A DNA stretch of 64,000 bases from JBBIOU01 sp037443205 (lineage in GTDB: Bacteria > Bacteroidota > Bacteroidia > Flavobacteriales_D > UBA2798). This document shows positions 49,248-58,731 of the stretch, piece by piece. Where the stretch lies: contig JBBIOU010000006.1 in NCBI GenBank assembly GCA_037443205.1, positions 44,636 through 108,635 on the forward strand. The letters are read 5' to 3'. The translations under genes and the position numbers were made by a program. The notes under the pieces are model-generated. The model saw only the letters and a program-made list of their open reading frames with translations. It was not told where the DNA came from and did no database searches. The first letter of the stretch is position 1; each line of letters opens with the position of its first letter.

Positions 49248-50081
49248 ATGGATAACTTATTACAGGCTATAAAAGAAACGGTAAATTACCTTCATACAGC
49301 AGGAATAGTAAAGGCTGAAGCAGGCGTAATATTAGGTACGGGATTAGGCGACTTTGTAAAAGAAATAGCCATCGAAAAAGAAATTCCCTACACAGATATT
49401 CCGCATTTTCCGATCTCAACCGTAGAGTTTCATTCGGGTAAATTGATATATGGAACCGTTTCGGGTAAAAAAGTATTGGTATTGAACGGACGTTTTCATT
49501 ATTACGAAGGATATACCATGCAACAAATAGCCTATCCGGTTAGAATTATGCAGGCATTAGGCATCAAAAATTTATTTATTTCAAATGCAGCCGGTGCCAT
49601 GAATCTGCAATGGAAAAAAGGCGATCTGATGCTCATATCCGATCATATCAATCTGTTACCCGCCAATCCTTTAATTGGTAAAAATTATAATGAACTGGGC
49701 GCCCGGTTTCCCGATATGAGTAAAACCTATTGTCCTTATTTAAGAAGTTTAATCAAAAAAATAGCCCGAGAAAACGACCTGACGCTGCGGGAAGGAGTAT
49801 ATGTTGCCGTACAAGGCCCCATGCTCGAAACACCGGCAGAATATCGCTTTCTGAACAAAATTGGTGCAGATGCCGTAGGTATGAGTACTGTGCCCGAAGT
49901 TATTGCAGCTATACATGGAGGCATTTCGGTTGCTGCTATATCGGTACTTACCGATGAGTGCGACCCCGATAATTTAAAACCCATCAACATACCCGAAATT
50001 ATAGAAATAGCCGCTAAAGCAGAAAAAAAACTTAGCCTCATTTTTAAAAAAGCCATTGAGTTATGCGGAAAAGATTATTGA
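49248..50081 (+). CDS. Purine nucleoside phosphorylase (trimeric, type I)
   Basis: 277 residues. EAGVILGTGLGDFV, HFPISTVEFHSGKLIYG, LNGRFHYYEGYTMQQIAYPVRIM, FISNAAGAMNLQWKKGDLMLISDHIN, VAVQGPMLETPAEYRFL and GADAVGMSTVPEVIAAIHGGI mark the low-molecular-mass PNP family. It cleaves inosine and guanosine with phosphate to base and ribose 1-phosphate. In arsenosugar clusters a PNP-family phosphorylase is thought to release adenine or use a 5'-substituted adenosine; either that or plain salvage is possible. It overlaps the next gene by 19 bases. Confidence 0.94.
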   Translation: MDNLLQAIKETVNYLHTAGIVKAEAGVILGTGLGDFVKEIAIEKEIPYTDIPHFPISTVEFHSGKLIYGTVSGKKVLVLNGRFHYYEGYTMQQIAYPVRIMQALGIKNLFISNAAGAMNLQWKKGDLMLISDHINLLPANPLIGKNYNELGARFPDMSKTYCPYLRSLIKKIARENDLTLREGVYVAVQGPMLETPAEYRFLNKIGADAVGMSTVPEVIAAIHGGISVAAISVLTDECDPDNLKPINIPEIIEIAAKAEKKLSLIFKKAIELCGKDY

Positions 50082-50968
50082 TTATAACACTTGCATGGTT
50101 TGCAACACATTTATACGCTCAAACGGATAAAAAAAACGATAAACCGGCTAAAGAAATACAACGCACAAACTTTGATGCCTATGCAATATTTGATAAAAAC
50201 GGTAAAAAAACAGACTTTGCAACTGCCATTAAAACTATTTTAAAATCGGAGGTAGTATTTTTTGGCGAATTACACGATAATCCCATTTCACACTGGCTTC
50301 AATTGCAACTGGTTAAAGAAGCTTATAAAGTTAAAAAAGATAAACTGATGCTTTCGGCCGAAATGTTTGAAGCAGATCAACAACCCTTAATGGATGAATA
50401 TTTAGCCGGAATTATCTCACAAAAAAGTTTTGAAGAAGAAATGCGCCTATGGAAAAATTACAAAACCGATTATAAGCCCCTGCTCGATTTTGCCAGGGAT
50501 AATAAACTGAAATTTATTTGTGCCAATATACCGCGCAGATACGCCTCTTTAGTTTATAAAAAAGGCCTTGAAATGTTAGACAGTTTAACTGAAGAAGCTA
50601 AAAAATACATTGCACCGCTGCCTGTAAAATTTGATGCCGAATTAAAATGTTATAAAGATATTTTGCAAAATGCCGCAGGTCACGGTGGAGATAACCTTGC
50701 CAAAGCACAAGCCATTAAAGATGCTACCATGGCATGGATGATTACCAAAAACTATATCAAAGATAATTTTCTGATACATTTGAATGGTGCCTATCACTCT
50801 GATTTTAACGAAGGAACCATGTGGTATTTAAAACAATATTATCCTGCTTTAAAAACAATAAACATAACTACCGTATTGCAGGAGGATGTTACCAAGCTTT
50901 TACCCGAACATAAAAATCGTGCTGACTACATCATTGTAGTTCCAACCGATATGTGTAACACACATTAA
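50063..50968 (+). CDS. ChaN-family secreted protein
   Basis: 301 residues. Signal peptide ending near LYAQ (about residue 20). The core has VVFFGELHDNPISHWLQLQLV, LSAEMFEADQQPLMDEYL and IHLNGAYHSDFNEGTMWYL, the EL-H-x-x-P / GxxH motifs of the ChaN/Tiki/EreA fold. Known ChaN proteins bind haem or iron; the fold also includes metalloproteases. Probably periplasmic. It starts within the phosphorylase gene and is followed after nine bases by the oxidoreductase gene. Confidence 0.88.
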   Translation: MRKRLLIITLAWFATHLYAQTDKKNDKPAKEIQRTNFDAYAIFDKNGKKTDFATAIKTILKSEVVFFGELHDNPISHWLQLQLVKEAYKVKKDKLMLSAEMFEADQQPLMDEYLAGIISQKSFEEEMRLWKNYKTDYKPLLDFARDNKLKFICANIPRRYASLVYKKGLEMLDSLTEEAKKYIAPLPVKFDAELKCYKDILQNAAGHGGDNLAKAQAIKDATMAWMITKNYIKDNFLIHLNGAYHSDFNEGTMWYLKQYYPALKTINITTVLQEDVTKLLPEHKNRADYIIVVPTDMCNTH

Positions 50969-50977
50969 ATAATACGG

Positions 50978-52093
50978 ATGAAACTGAGTTATTGGGAATA
51001 TGATACCTGGTTTAACCAGCCTGATTTTTGTATTATTGGCAGTGGTATTGTTGGTTTAAGTGCAGCCTACTATTTGCGCATCAAATATCCGAAAGCAAAA
51101 ATTATTGTATTGGAAAAAGGTTTTTTGCCGGCAGGTGCAAGTACCAAAAATGCCGGCTTTGCCTGTTTTGGTAGTATAAGCGAACTGATTGCCGACAGAA
51201 ATAACATGAGCGAAAACGAAATTTTTAGTTTGATAGAAAAAAGATGGAAGGGTTTGCTCAATTTGAGAAAATTACTGGGAGATGACAATTTGCAATATGA
51301 AAATTCGGGTGGTTTTGAATTATTTAAAAACGATGAAAAGGAATTATTTGAACGCTGTGCTGCTGTAATAAATTATTTCAATGCATCTTTAAAAAAAATA
51401 ATCGGCACAGAAGTATATAGTTTGGTTAACAACACGCAGCAATTTAACGCATTTAGTAAACTGATAAAAAATAACTACGAAGGTCAGATAAATACGGGCA
51501 AAATGATGTTGTCCTTACTAAATATATGCCGTAGCCACAATATTGACGTATTAAACGGGGTTGATGTAAAAAAAGTATATGCAACAAACAATTCGGTTGA
51601 AATTGAAATCAATGAAAATATATTTATTACTGCAAAAACTGCCATTATAGCTACCAATGGTTTTGCACAAAAAATGTTTCCCCAACTGGATGTAAAACCG
51701 GCACGGGCACAGGTATTAATTACCGAAATCATAGAAAACCTGCATTTTTCGGGTACCTATCATTACGATGCCGGGTATTATTATTTTAGAAATGTAGGGA
51801 ACCGTATTTTATTAGGCGGAGGCAGAAATATTGATTTTAATAGCGAAACAACTGAGGAAATAAATATTACCGAAAAAATTCAGAATGCATTAGACAAAAT
51901 GTTATACGAAATAATATTACCGGGGAAAAGAGTGAACATTGAAAAACGCTGGGCAGGTATTATGGGAGTAGGAGCAAAAAAGTATCCTATCATTGATGAA
52001 ATTGAAAAAAATGTGTGGGTAGCTGTGAGGATGGGTGGAATGGGAGTGGCCATTGGCAGTATGGTAGGCAAAGAAGTAGCTGAAAAAATTTAG
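50978..52093 (+). CDS. FAD-dependent oxidoreductase (DAO family)
   Basis: 371 residues. The dinucleotide motif is DFCIIGSGIVGLSAAYYLR (about 16-34), followed by IVLEKGFLPAGASTKNAGFACFGS, a glycine-oxidase/D-amino-acid-oxidase-type FAD pocket. AIIATNGFAQKMFPQLDVKPARAQVLIT and the C-terminal RMGGMGVAIGSMVGKEVAE complete the fold. Substrate unknown; MnmC-like or sarcosine/glycine-type amine oxidation is possible. It is the last gene of the 47.4-52.1 kb operon; a convergent secreted-protein gene follows. Confidence 0.9.
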   Translation: MKLSYWEYDTWFNQPDFCIIGSGIVGLSAAYYLRIKYPKAKIIVLEKGFLPAGASTKNAGFACFGSISELIADRNNMSENEIFSLIEKRWKGLLNLRKLLGDDNLQYENSGGFELFKNDEKELFERCAAVINYFNASLKKIIGTEVYSLVNNTQQFNAFSKLIKNNYEGQINTGKMMLSLLNICRSHNIDVLNGVDVKKVYATNNSVEIEINENIFITAKTAIIATNGFAQKMFPQLDVKPARAQVLITEIIENLHFSGTYHYDAGYYYFRNVGNRILLGGGRNIDFNSETTEEINITEKIQNALDKMLYEIILPGKRVNIEKRWAGIMGVGAKKYPIIDEIEKNVWVAVRMGGMGVAIGSMVGKEVAEKI

Positions 52094-52110
52094 GGTTATA
52101 ATCAAAATAA

Positions 52111-52548
52111 TTATTCAAGCATTTCATCCGCTTTATCGTCCCACGAAAATGATACAAGTCTCCATCCCTCATTATTTTTATAATAAATAAAACTTGCACG
52201 TATATAATAATATTCGCATTGTAAAATATAATTTTTATTTAAAACCACATCCGATATTTTTTTATCCTTTATAAATTTATAACCGATAGCATTGCCAAAT
52301 CTTACTATAGCCATACCAAATTGCTTTATGGTTTTGGTTTCAAAATCATCTATCTCATGCTCTGATAATACCCAGTACTTTCTAAGTAATTTAAACATAT
52401 TGGTGTAATCTTGCTGAACAAAGTATTTCATCACATCTTCGCTGTGCGTTTTAATGGCATCGGTAGATTTGAGATATTCGACAGATTGTGCATGTTTAAC
52501 TAAAAAAAGGTTAAACGCTAAACACAAGATTAAAAAAGGTTTTTTCAT
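52111..52548 (-). CDS. Hypothetical secreted protein
   Basis: 145 residues with a signal peptide (1 to about 20, ending near KHAQS). The mature part has a helical region (MKYFVQQDYTNMFKLLRKYWVL) and a beta-rich C-terminal half (KNYILQCEYYYIRASFIYYKNNEGWRLVSFSW in pieces) that resembles NTF2-like or DUF3887-type folds of small exported proteins. No family assigned. It stands alone, converging on the FAD oxidoreductase gene. Confidence 0.65.
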   Translation of the reverse strand: MKKPFLILCLAFNLFLVKHAQSVEYLKSTDAIKTHSEDVMKYFVQQDYTNMFKLLRKYWVLSEHEIDDFETKTIKQFGMAIVRFGNAIGYKFIKDKKISDVVLNKNYILQCEYYYIRASFIYYKNNEGWRLVSFSWDDKADEMLE

Positions 52549-52620
52549 TTTCCGGATTATTAAAGTTTTTACAAAGTTATTATTATAAATTCTAAATAAA
52601 TATACGAAATAATACGTATG

Positions 52621-53613
52621 TCATACTTTGTTTACCAAATCAACCAGTCTGGCAGAATATCCTGATTCATTATCATACCAGCCAACCACTTTAACCATAT
52701 TGCCAACCACCGAGGTTAATTGTCCATCAATCAATACAGAATGTTGGTTGCCAACACAATCAACAGAAACTATAGGTTCATCGGTATAATCTAATATACC
52801 TTTTAAATTTCCTTTAGCTGTCTCTGCAAATTTTTTATTTATTTGTTCAACGGTTTTTACTGATTTAACAATAAAAGTAATATCGGTAAGCGAGCCATCG
52901 GGTACGGGTACACGAATACCACAACCACCCACTTTGCCTTCTAATTCCGGAAAAATTTTTGTAATGGCTTTTGCTGCTCCGGTAGTAGTAGGTATAATTG
53001 AAACTGCCGCTGCTCTGGCTCTTCGCAGGTCGTTGTGCGGAGCATCATGCAATCGTTGGTCTCCGGTATAAGAATGTATGGTAGAAACATAACAGCTTTC
53101 TATGCCGCACAACTCATTGATAACTTTTATCATGGGTGCAGCACAATTGGTAGTGCACGATGCGTTAGAGATTATTTTTTCAGTTCCGTCAAGTATATGT
53201 TCATTTACTCCCAATACAACGGTTTTTACATCATCGCTTTTGGCCGGGGCAGATATAATTACTTTTCGTGCACCGCAAACAAGATGCTTTTCGGCATCTT
53301 CTTTTTTGGTAAAATGACCCGTTGATTCTATAACTATATCAATTCCTAAATCTTTCCATGGAAGATTTTCAATATTTTTTTCCGACAAAATTTTTATTTC
53401 AATGCCGTTGATAACTAAATGTTGGTTTTTAACATTTACGCTACCCGGAAATTTCCCATGCACGGAATCGTATTTAAATAAATGTGCCAGTGTATAAACA
53501 TCCGTTAAATCGTTGATGGCAATGATTTCAATATGATGATTATTGAGGGCATATCGGGTAAAAACTCTGCCTATTCTGCCAAAACCATTTATGGCTATCC
53601 GTTTTTTTTTCAT
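52621..53613 (-). CDS. gap: Glyceraldehyde-3-phosphate dehydrogenase
   Basis: 330 residues. NAD-binding AINGFGRIGRVFTRYAL, IAINDLTDVYTLAHLFKYDSVHGKF, ESTGHFTKKEDAEKHL, and the catalytic ISNASCTTNCAAPM with Cys153 and its partner His180 in STIHSYTGDQ. WYDNESGYSARLVDLV ends the protein. It catalyses the NAD(P)-linked oxidative phosphorylation of glyceraldehyde 3-phosphate in glycolysis. A -7 box TAACTTTG (plus 53634-53641, minus strand) lies 20 bases upstream, with no -33 TTG at normal spacing. Confidence 0.97.
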   Translation of the reverse strand: MKKKRIAINGFGRIGRVFTRYALNNHHIEIIAINDLTDVYTLAHLFKYDSVHGKFPGSVNVKNQHLVINGIEIKILSEKNIENLPWKDLGIDIVIESTGHFTKKEDAEKHLVCGARKVIISAPAKSDDVKTVVLGVNEHILDGTEKIISNASCTTNCAAPMIKVINELCGIESCYVSTIHSYTGDQRLHDAPHNDLRRARAAAVSIIPTTTGAAKAITKIFPELEGKVGGCGIRVPVPDGSLTDITFIVKSVKTVEQINKKFAETAKGNLKGILDYTDEPIVSVDCVGNQHSVLIDGQLTSVVGNMVKVVGWYDNESGYSARLVDLVNKV

Positions 53614-53688
53614 TTTATTTGCTTTGTTTTATACAAAGTTAATATAATCCGCAATTCTGTGTTCTATTGTTTTCCTATCGATAAAAAT

Positions 53689-55644
53689 TCAATTATGTTT
53701 AAAAAGGTAACTGACTAATATATTCAGGTCTTTTATCCAGGTATATTCGCGCGCATAAACTATGTTCAGTCTGTTACAAACATCGGCATTCACATCGCCA
53801 AATTTTAGTTGGTGGATAAGTGATACAATTCCTTCTTTAATTTTAGGTAATTTAATGTTTTTATCTGCCGTATGGGCATAGCCTATGAAGGTATATTTAC
53901 CTGCTGCCACCAAAATAAGTTTGGTGAATATTTTACGGTAATTTGGTAATACTACCATCAAAGGAAATAAAACTAAAAGTATTAAAGAAGCTAAAACATC
54001 AAATATGCGTTTATTTCGTTTATTAGCTGGTTTGTTTATTGAATTGATATCAAATACATACAAATCACCGCTGTTATCAATTGAGTTGCTGCCAATAATA
54101 TAAGTACTTTCGGGTTGAGCTATTTTAAAATCGGTTTTATTTTTATCGGCTGCCCACATTAATTCTATAATTTGTGTGGCACTTAAATCGGCTGCACAAA
54201 AAATTATTTCATGTATTTTAAATACATCAACCATTTCTTTTATACGGCTAATATTACCCGTAAAAAAAGGGTCTTCACTTGTCTGTGGCGAAACATAATG
54301 TACCGTGTATTTATGGTTTAATGTTTCTTTAAGCAAATTACTAACTCTTTGTGCCTCGTTGCGATTACCCACAATGAGAATATTTTTATCGGAAGACTTA
54401 AAAAATGAATACTCCTGATAGCCTAAATATGCCGAAATAAAACGGGAAAACATAATGGCCGGCACTACTATCATACCTCCGCTGGCTACTATGGTTCTTG
54501 AAAATTGCCAGTCCTTAGGAAAAAGTGCATAAGCCATCAGCAGAATTGCCGTGCCGCTGATTACGCCTTTAACAAGGGCATTGATACGTGTAGATTTATC
54601 GTACCCACCGCAAATCCAAAATGAAATTAACCAAACCATGGAGTAGGAGGGAAGGGCTACATTTACAAGCTTGTTTGGAAATATTATATTAGTAAATTCC
54701 TGATAATAATAGCTTAACAGGTGCAATCCACACAGAATAAGAGTAAATTCAAAAACAGGTAAAAAGCTTTTTTTAATAATTCTGTTTAAAATAGCCACGC
54801 TTGCTCTGAAATAGATGGCTATTTTTATAAAAAAAGAAAAGATGCGTGCGTTTTTTTGCGAAAAATGTTTTTGGGCAAAAATGATCATTGCGTTATAAAA
54901 CACAAAAACATAATTAACACTGCTTTTTTTAGTGCTTTCGCCTTTGTAATGAATAATGGTGGTTTCTGGAAAATAATAGTTTTTATAACCGGCCTGTATG
55001 ATGCGCCAGGAGAGGTCTATATCTTCGCCATACATAAAAAATTTTTCGTCAAGTAAACCGGTTTTTTCGAGCGCTTTTTTTCTAATCAACATAAATGCAC
55101 CCGAGAGTATATCTACGGAATGAGTTTTTTCTTTATCGAGATAACTCAGGTGGTATTTGCCGAATTTTTTTGAATGAGGAAAAATTCGCGAGATACCAAA
55201 AATTTTATAAAAAGCTACGGCAGGTGTTGGCAAACCTCTTTTTGATTCGGGTAAAAAATTACCTTTACCGTCAATCATTTTTACACCCAATCCACCCGCT
55301 TCGGGGTGGGCATCCATAAATGCCAGGCACTTATCAAAGGTATCTTCTTCTATCACCGTATCGGGATTAAGCAATAATATATATTCGCCTGATGATAAAT
55401 GAATAGCCTGATTGTTTGCTTTAGAAAATCCGGCATTAAATTTATTTTCGATTAATTTAACTTGCGGAAATTTTGTTTTTACCATTAAGCAGGAGCCATC
55501 TACCGAATTGTTGTCTACCACAAATACTTCGGCAGAAATATTTTTTAGTGCTCTGAATACTGCGTGTAAACATTGTTCTAAAAAATATTCTACATTGTAG
55601 TTTACAATGATAACACTCAGTTTTATGTTGTTAGTATCAGGCAC
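53689..55644 (-). CDS. Glycosyltransferase family 2 fused to a membrane, PglC/WbaP-like remnant
   Basis: 651 residues. Residues about 1-250 form a rhamnosyltransferase-like GT2 domain (LSVIIVNYNVEYFLEQCL, VDNNSVDGS, ENKFNAGFSKANNQAI, LLLNPDTVIE, FFMYGEDIDLSWRI). Several membrane helices follow (about 265-425), then a Rossmann-like soluble segment (NILIVGNRNEAQRVSNLL, about 437-540), then KRNKRIFDVLASLILLVLFPLMVV. That arrangement (four helices, CoA-binding-like domain, KRxFDxxxS helix) is the one of polyprenyl-phosphate sugar-1-phosphate transferases. The catalytic segment with its RSM and DE/ER motifs is absent or extremely reduced. It probably works in polysaccharide synthesis at the inner membrane. 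Confidence 0.83.
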   Translation of the reverse strand: MPDTNNIKLSVIIVNYNVEYFLEQCLHAVFRALKNISAEVFVVDNNSVDGSCLMVKTKFPQVKLIENKFNAGFSKANNQAIHLSSGEYILLLNPDTVIEEDTFDKCLAFMDAHPEAGGLGVKMIDGKGNFLPESKRGLPTPAVAFYKIFGISRIFPHSKKFGKYHLSYLDKEKTHSVDILSGAFMLIRKKALEKTGLLDEKFFMYGEDIDLSWRIIQAGYKNYYFPETTIIHYKGESTKKSSVNYVFVFYNAMIIFAQKHFSQKNARIFSFFIKIAIYFRASVAILNRIIKKSFLPVFEFTLILCGLHLLSYYYQEFTNIIFPNKLVNVALPSYSMVWLISFWICGGYDKSTRINALVKGVISGTAILLMAYALFPKDWQFSRTIVASGGMIVVPAIMFSRFISAYLGYQEYSFFKSSDKNILIVGNRNEAQRVSNLLKETLNHKYTVHYVSPQTSEDPFFTGNISRIKEMVDVFKIHEIIFCAADLSATQIIELMWAADKNKTDFKIAQPESTYIIGSNSIDNSGDLYVFDINSINKPANKRNKRIFDVLASLILLVLFPLMVVLPNYRKIFTKLILVAAGKYTFIGYAHTADKNIKLPKIKEGIVSLIHQLKFGDVNADVCNRLNIVYAREYTWIKDLNILVSYLFKHN

Positions 55645-55689
55645 GCAATGTTTGTAATATATAAACGATTTTATTAGATTAACATTGCA

Positions 55690-57342
55690 TCAGGTTTGTA
55701 AAACCCCTGTGCTGAATGGTTTGGTTATAGGGGCATGATTTGCAGCTTCAATGCCCATCGAAATCCATTTGCGTGTTTCCAGGGGGTCAATGATAGCATC
55801 TAACCACAAGCGGGCAGCAGCGTAATAGGGGGTGGTTTGTTTATCGTAGCGCGATTTTATTTTATCAAATATTTCTTTTTCTCGTTCGGGGCTAATTTCT
55901 TCGCCTTTAGCTTTTAGCGAGGCAACCTCTATTTGTAATAATACTTTGGCTGCCTGAGCACCGCCCATTACAGCTACCTGGGCTGTTGGCCAACCCACAA
56001 TCAAACGGGGGTCGTAGGCTTTGCCGCACATGGCATAGTTTCCGGCACCGTAGGAGTTGCCCAATATTACCGTAAATTTAGGAACTACCGAGTTGCTCTG
56101 TGCGTTTACCATTTTGGCCCCATCTTTTATAATGCCTCCGTGTTCGCTGCGCGAGCCTACCATAAAGCCTGTTACATCCTGTAAAAAAACAAGTGGTATT
56201 TTTTTCTGATTGCAATTCATTATAAAGCGGGCTGCTTTATCGGCACTGTCGCTGTATATTACCCCGCCTTGTTGCATTTCGCCTTTTTTACTTTTTACGA
56301 TGCTGCGTTGATTCGCTACAATACCCACTGCCCAGCCATCTATCCGGGCATAACCGCAAACAATGGTTTTACCATATAGTTCTTTATATTCTTCAAATTC
56401 AGAGTTATCTACCAGACGATGGATAATTTCTTTTATTTCGTAGGGTTTGTTTCTTTGTTCGGGTATAATACCATAAATTTCTTTTTCATCAAGAGCCGGA
56501 GGCATTGGTTTTATACGGTCAAAACCGGCCAGACTCTGATGCCCGACTTTATGCATGATTTTTTTTATACGATCTAAGCAGTCTTTATCATCTTTGCATT
56601 TATAATCAGTAACTCCCGAAATTTCGCAATGAGTAGTTGCACCGCCCAGGGTTTCATTGTCAATGTCTTCGCCTATGGCAGCCTTTACTAAATAAGAGCC
56701 GGCTAAAAATATGCTTCCGGTTTTATCAACAATCAATGCTTCATCACTCATTATAGGCAAATAAGCGCCACCGGCTACGCAACTACCCATTACGGCAGCA
56801 ATCTGTAAAATGCCGCTGCTGCTCATTATAGCGTTGTTTCTGAATATACGCCCAAAATGCTCTTTATCGGGAAATATTTCATCCTGCATAGGTAAATAAA
56901 CGCCTGCGCTATCTACCAGATAGATGATTGGCAACCTGTTTTCAATGGCAATTTCCTGTGCGCGTAAATTCTTTTTACCGGTAATAGGAAACCATGCTCC
57001 GGCTTTTACGGTGGCATCGTTGGCCACCACAATACATTGCCTGCCGCTTACATAGCCAATTACTACCACCACACCGCCTGCAGGGCAGCCTCCATGCTCA
57101 GCATACATTTCGTATCCGGCAAATGCACCAATTTCTATGCGAGGAGCGTCTTTATCCAGCAGGTAATCAATTCGTTCGCGGGCACTCAGCTTGCCTTCAC
57201 TGTGAAGTTTTTCAATCCGTTTTTTACCTCCGCCTTCTTCAATCTTATTTAGTTTTTGATTCATTTGCGAGATAAGTAACTTCATCACATCTTCATTCTT
57301 ATTAAATTCAATATCGCTCAAACTTTTTGATTTTATAGCCAT
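55690..57342 (-). CDS. Acyl-CoA carboxylase, carboxyltransferase (beta) subunit
   Basis: 550 residues. GGGKKRIEKLHSEGKLSARERIDYLLD, GVVVVIGYVSGRQCIVVANDATVKAGAWFPIT, IYLVDSAGVYLPMQDEIFPDKEHFGRIF, SSGILQIAAVMGSCVAGGAYLP and FLQDVTGFMVGSRSEHGGIIKDGAKMV are carboxyltransferase landmarks (given here as consecutive short reads of a longer conserved region). The GAYLP and YLPMQDEIF forms point to methylcrotonyl- or geranyl-CoA carboxylase rather than propionyl-CoA carboxylase. It transfers the carboxyl group from carboxybiotin to the acyl-CoA. The biotin-carrying alpha subunit is not adjacent, which is a little unusual. Expected role: leucine or short-chain acyl-CoA breakdown. Confidence 0.92.
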   Translation of the reverse strand: MAIKSKSLSDIEFNKNEDVMKLLISQMNQKLNKIEEGGGKKRIEKLHSEGKLSARERIDYLLDKDAPRIEIGAFAGYEMYAEHGGCPAGGVVVVIGYVSGRQCIVVANDATVKAGAWFPITGKKNLRAQEIAIENRLPIIYLVDSAGVYLPMQDEIFPDKEHFGRIFRNNAIMSSSGILQIAAVMGSCVAGGAYLPIMSDEALIVDKTGSIFLAGSYLVKAAIGEDIDNETLGGATTHCEISGVTDYKCKDDKDCLDRIKKIMHKVGHQSLAGFDRIKPMPPALDEKEIYGIIPEQRNKPYEIKEIIHRLVDNSEFEEYKELYGKTIVCGYARIDGWAVGIVANQRSIVKSKKGEMQQGGVIYSDSADKAARFIMNCNQKKIPLVFLQDVTGFMVGSRSEHGGIIKDGAKMVNAQSNSVVPKFTVILGNSYGAGNYAMCGKAYDPRLIVGWPTAQVAVMGGAQAAKVLLQIEVASLKAKGEEISPEREKEIFDKIKSRYDKQTTPYYAAARLWLDAIIDPLETRKWISMGIEAANHAPITKPFSTGVLQT

Positions 57343-57532
57343 TGGATTGTTTTTTGGGGTAAAGATAATTTATAAACCTAAATTGAGTGTCAGAGATTTA
57401 AACTTTGTCAGAACAGGTAATATGCTTGTATTTTAGAATCTTTGGTATTTAGCTTATACCAGAACAAAGTGTTTGTATACTTCATTGAGTATATACTAAT
57501 AATTATTTTCAGTTTTATGCAAGCATCACTAA

Positions 57533-57563
57533 TTGCACATTAAACCCTTGTAAAGTATCTTTG
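57533..57563 (+). promoter_or_regulatory. Promoter of the DAHP synthase/chorismate mutase gene
   Basis: TTG (57533-57535), a 20-base spacer and TATCTTTG (57556-57563) match the consensus. The ATG at 57574 follows ten bases after the -7 element, implying a leader of only a few bases. Confidence 0.7.
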
Positions 57564-57573
57564 TTAAATATAT

Positions 57574-58638
57574 ATGCAAATAAATAAACCTTTTATTGTT
57601 AGTGGTCCATGTAGTGCCGAAAGTGAAGAACAAATGTTGCAAACAGCCATGGCACTGGCTCATACACAAAGGGTAGATGTGCTCAGAGCCGGAATCTGGA
57701 AACCCCGAACCAGGCCAAACAGTTTTGAAGGTTATGGCGAAAAAGCCTTGCCCTGGCTAATAAATGCCGGAAAACAAAGTGGTTTGCCTGTGGCTACCGA
57801 GGTGGCTAATGCCCGCCATGTAGAACTTTGTTTAAAATACGGAGTTAATGCGGTATGGATTGGCGCACGTACTACGGTAAATCCGTTTTATGTACAGGAA
57901 ATAGCCTATGCCCTGAAAGGCAGTAATATACCTGTATGGGTTAAAAATCCCGTAAATCCTGATATTGATTTGTGGGTAGGGGCCGTTGAACGATTATTGA
58001 GTCAGGGAATAAATGAGGTGATGGTTATACACAGAGGGTTTTCTGTTTACGAAAAAAATAATTACCGCAATAGTCCGGTTTGGCACATACCTATTGAATT
58101 TAAACGCAGAATGCCACATATACCCATGCTATGCGACCCAAGCCATATTTGTGGAAACAGGCATTTACTGCACCAAGTAGCCCAAAAAGCTATGGATCTG
58201 GATATGGCGGGATTAATGATAGAATCCCACATAGAGCCCAACCAAGCGTTAAGTGATGCCCAACAACAAATTACTCCGGATGATTTGAATAAGCTGTTGT
58301 GTGAATTGGTCTACAGATCACACACAACAAATAATGTATTGTTTTTAAATAAATTAGATGAACTAAGGTTGAATATTGACGAAATTGATGAGCAACTTAT
58401 TAAACTTTTGGCAGAGCGCATGAAACTCGTTGAATTGATAGGAGAGTACAAGGCCGAAAACAATGTTACGGTTTTACAAATTAAAAGGTGGGAATACATC
58501 ATAAAATCAAGAACCTCATGGGCAAATAAGCTCGGATTAAATGTTAATTTTATAAATGAATACCTAAAAATTATCCATAAAGAATCTATTTCCAAACAAC
58601 TTGAAGTTATGCATAATTTGCTCAATAACAAAGTGTAG
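57574..58638 (+). CDS. Bifunctional DAHP synthase / chorismate mutase (type II AroQ)
   Basis: 354 residues. The N-terminal domain (about 1-250) is a type I-beta DAHP synthase: SGPCSAESEEQMLQ, LRAGIWKPRTRPNSFEG, NAVWIGARTTVNPFYVQEIA, VWVKNPVNPD and MLCDPSHICGNRHLL with metal-binding residues. The C-terminal domain (about 270-350) is an AroQ chorismate mutase: LNIDEIDEQLIKLLAERMKLVELIGEYK and IIKSRTSWANKLGLN. The first domain makes DAHP from PEP and erythrose 4-phosphate; the second turns chorismate into prephenate, usually giving feedback control by prephenate or aromatic amino acids. The fusion is well known in Bacteroidota. Confidence 0.93.
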   Translation: MQINKPFIVSGPCSAESEEQMLQTAMALAHTQRVDVLRAGIWKPRTRPNSFEGYGEKALPWLINAGKQSGLPVATEVANARHVELCLKYGVNAVWIGARTTVNPFYVQEIAYALKGSNIPVWVKNPVNPDIDLWVGAVERLLSQGINEVMVIHRGFSVYEKNNYRNSPVWHIPIEFKRRMPHIPMLCDPSHICGNRHLLHQVAQKAMDLDMAGLMIESHIEPNQALSDAQQQITPDDLNKLLCELVYRSHTTNNVLFLNKLDELRLNIDEIDEQLIKLLAERMKLVELIGEYKAENNVTVLQIKRWEYIIKSRTSWANKLGLNVNFINEYLKIIHKESISKQLEVMHNLLNNKV

Positions 58639-58731
58639 TAAAACCAGTTTAGTTAAATACTCTTTATATATTTTATAAATAATTGAAAATAAACTGGTTA
58701 TAATAAAATATTTAAATCATTATTTTAAGTG

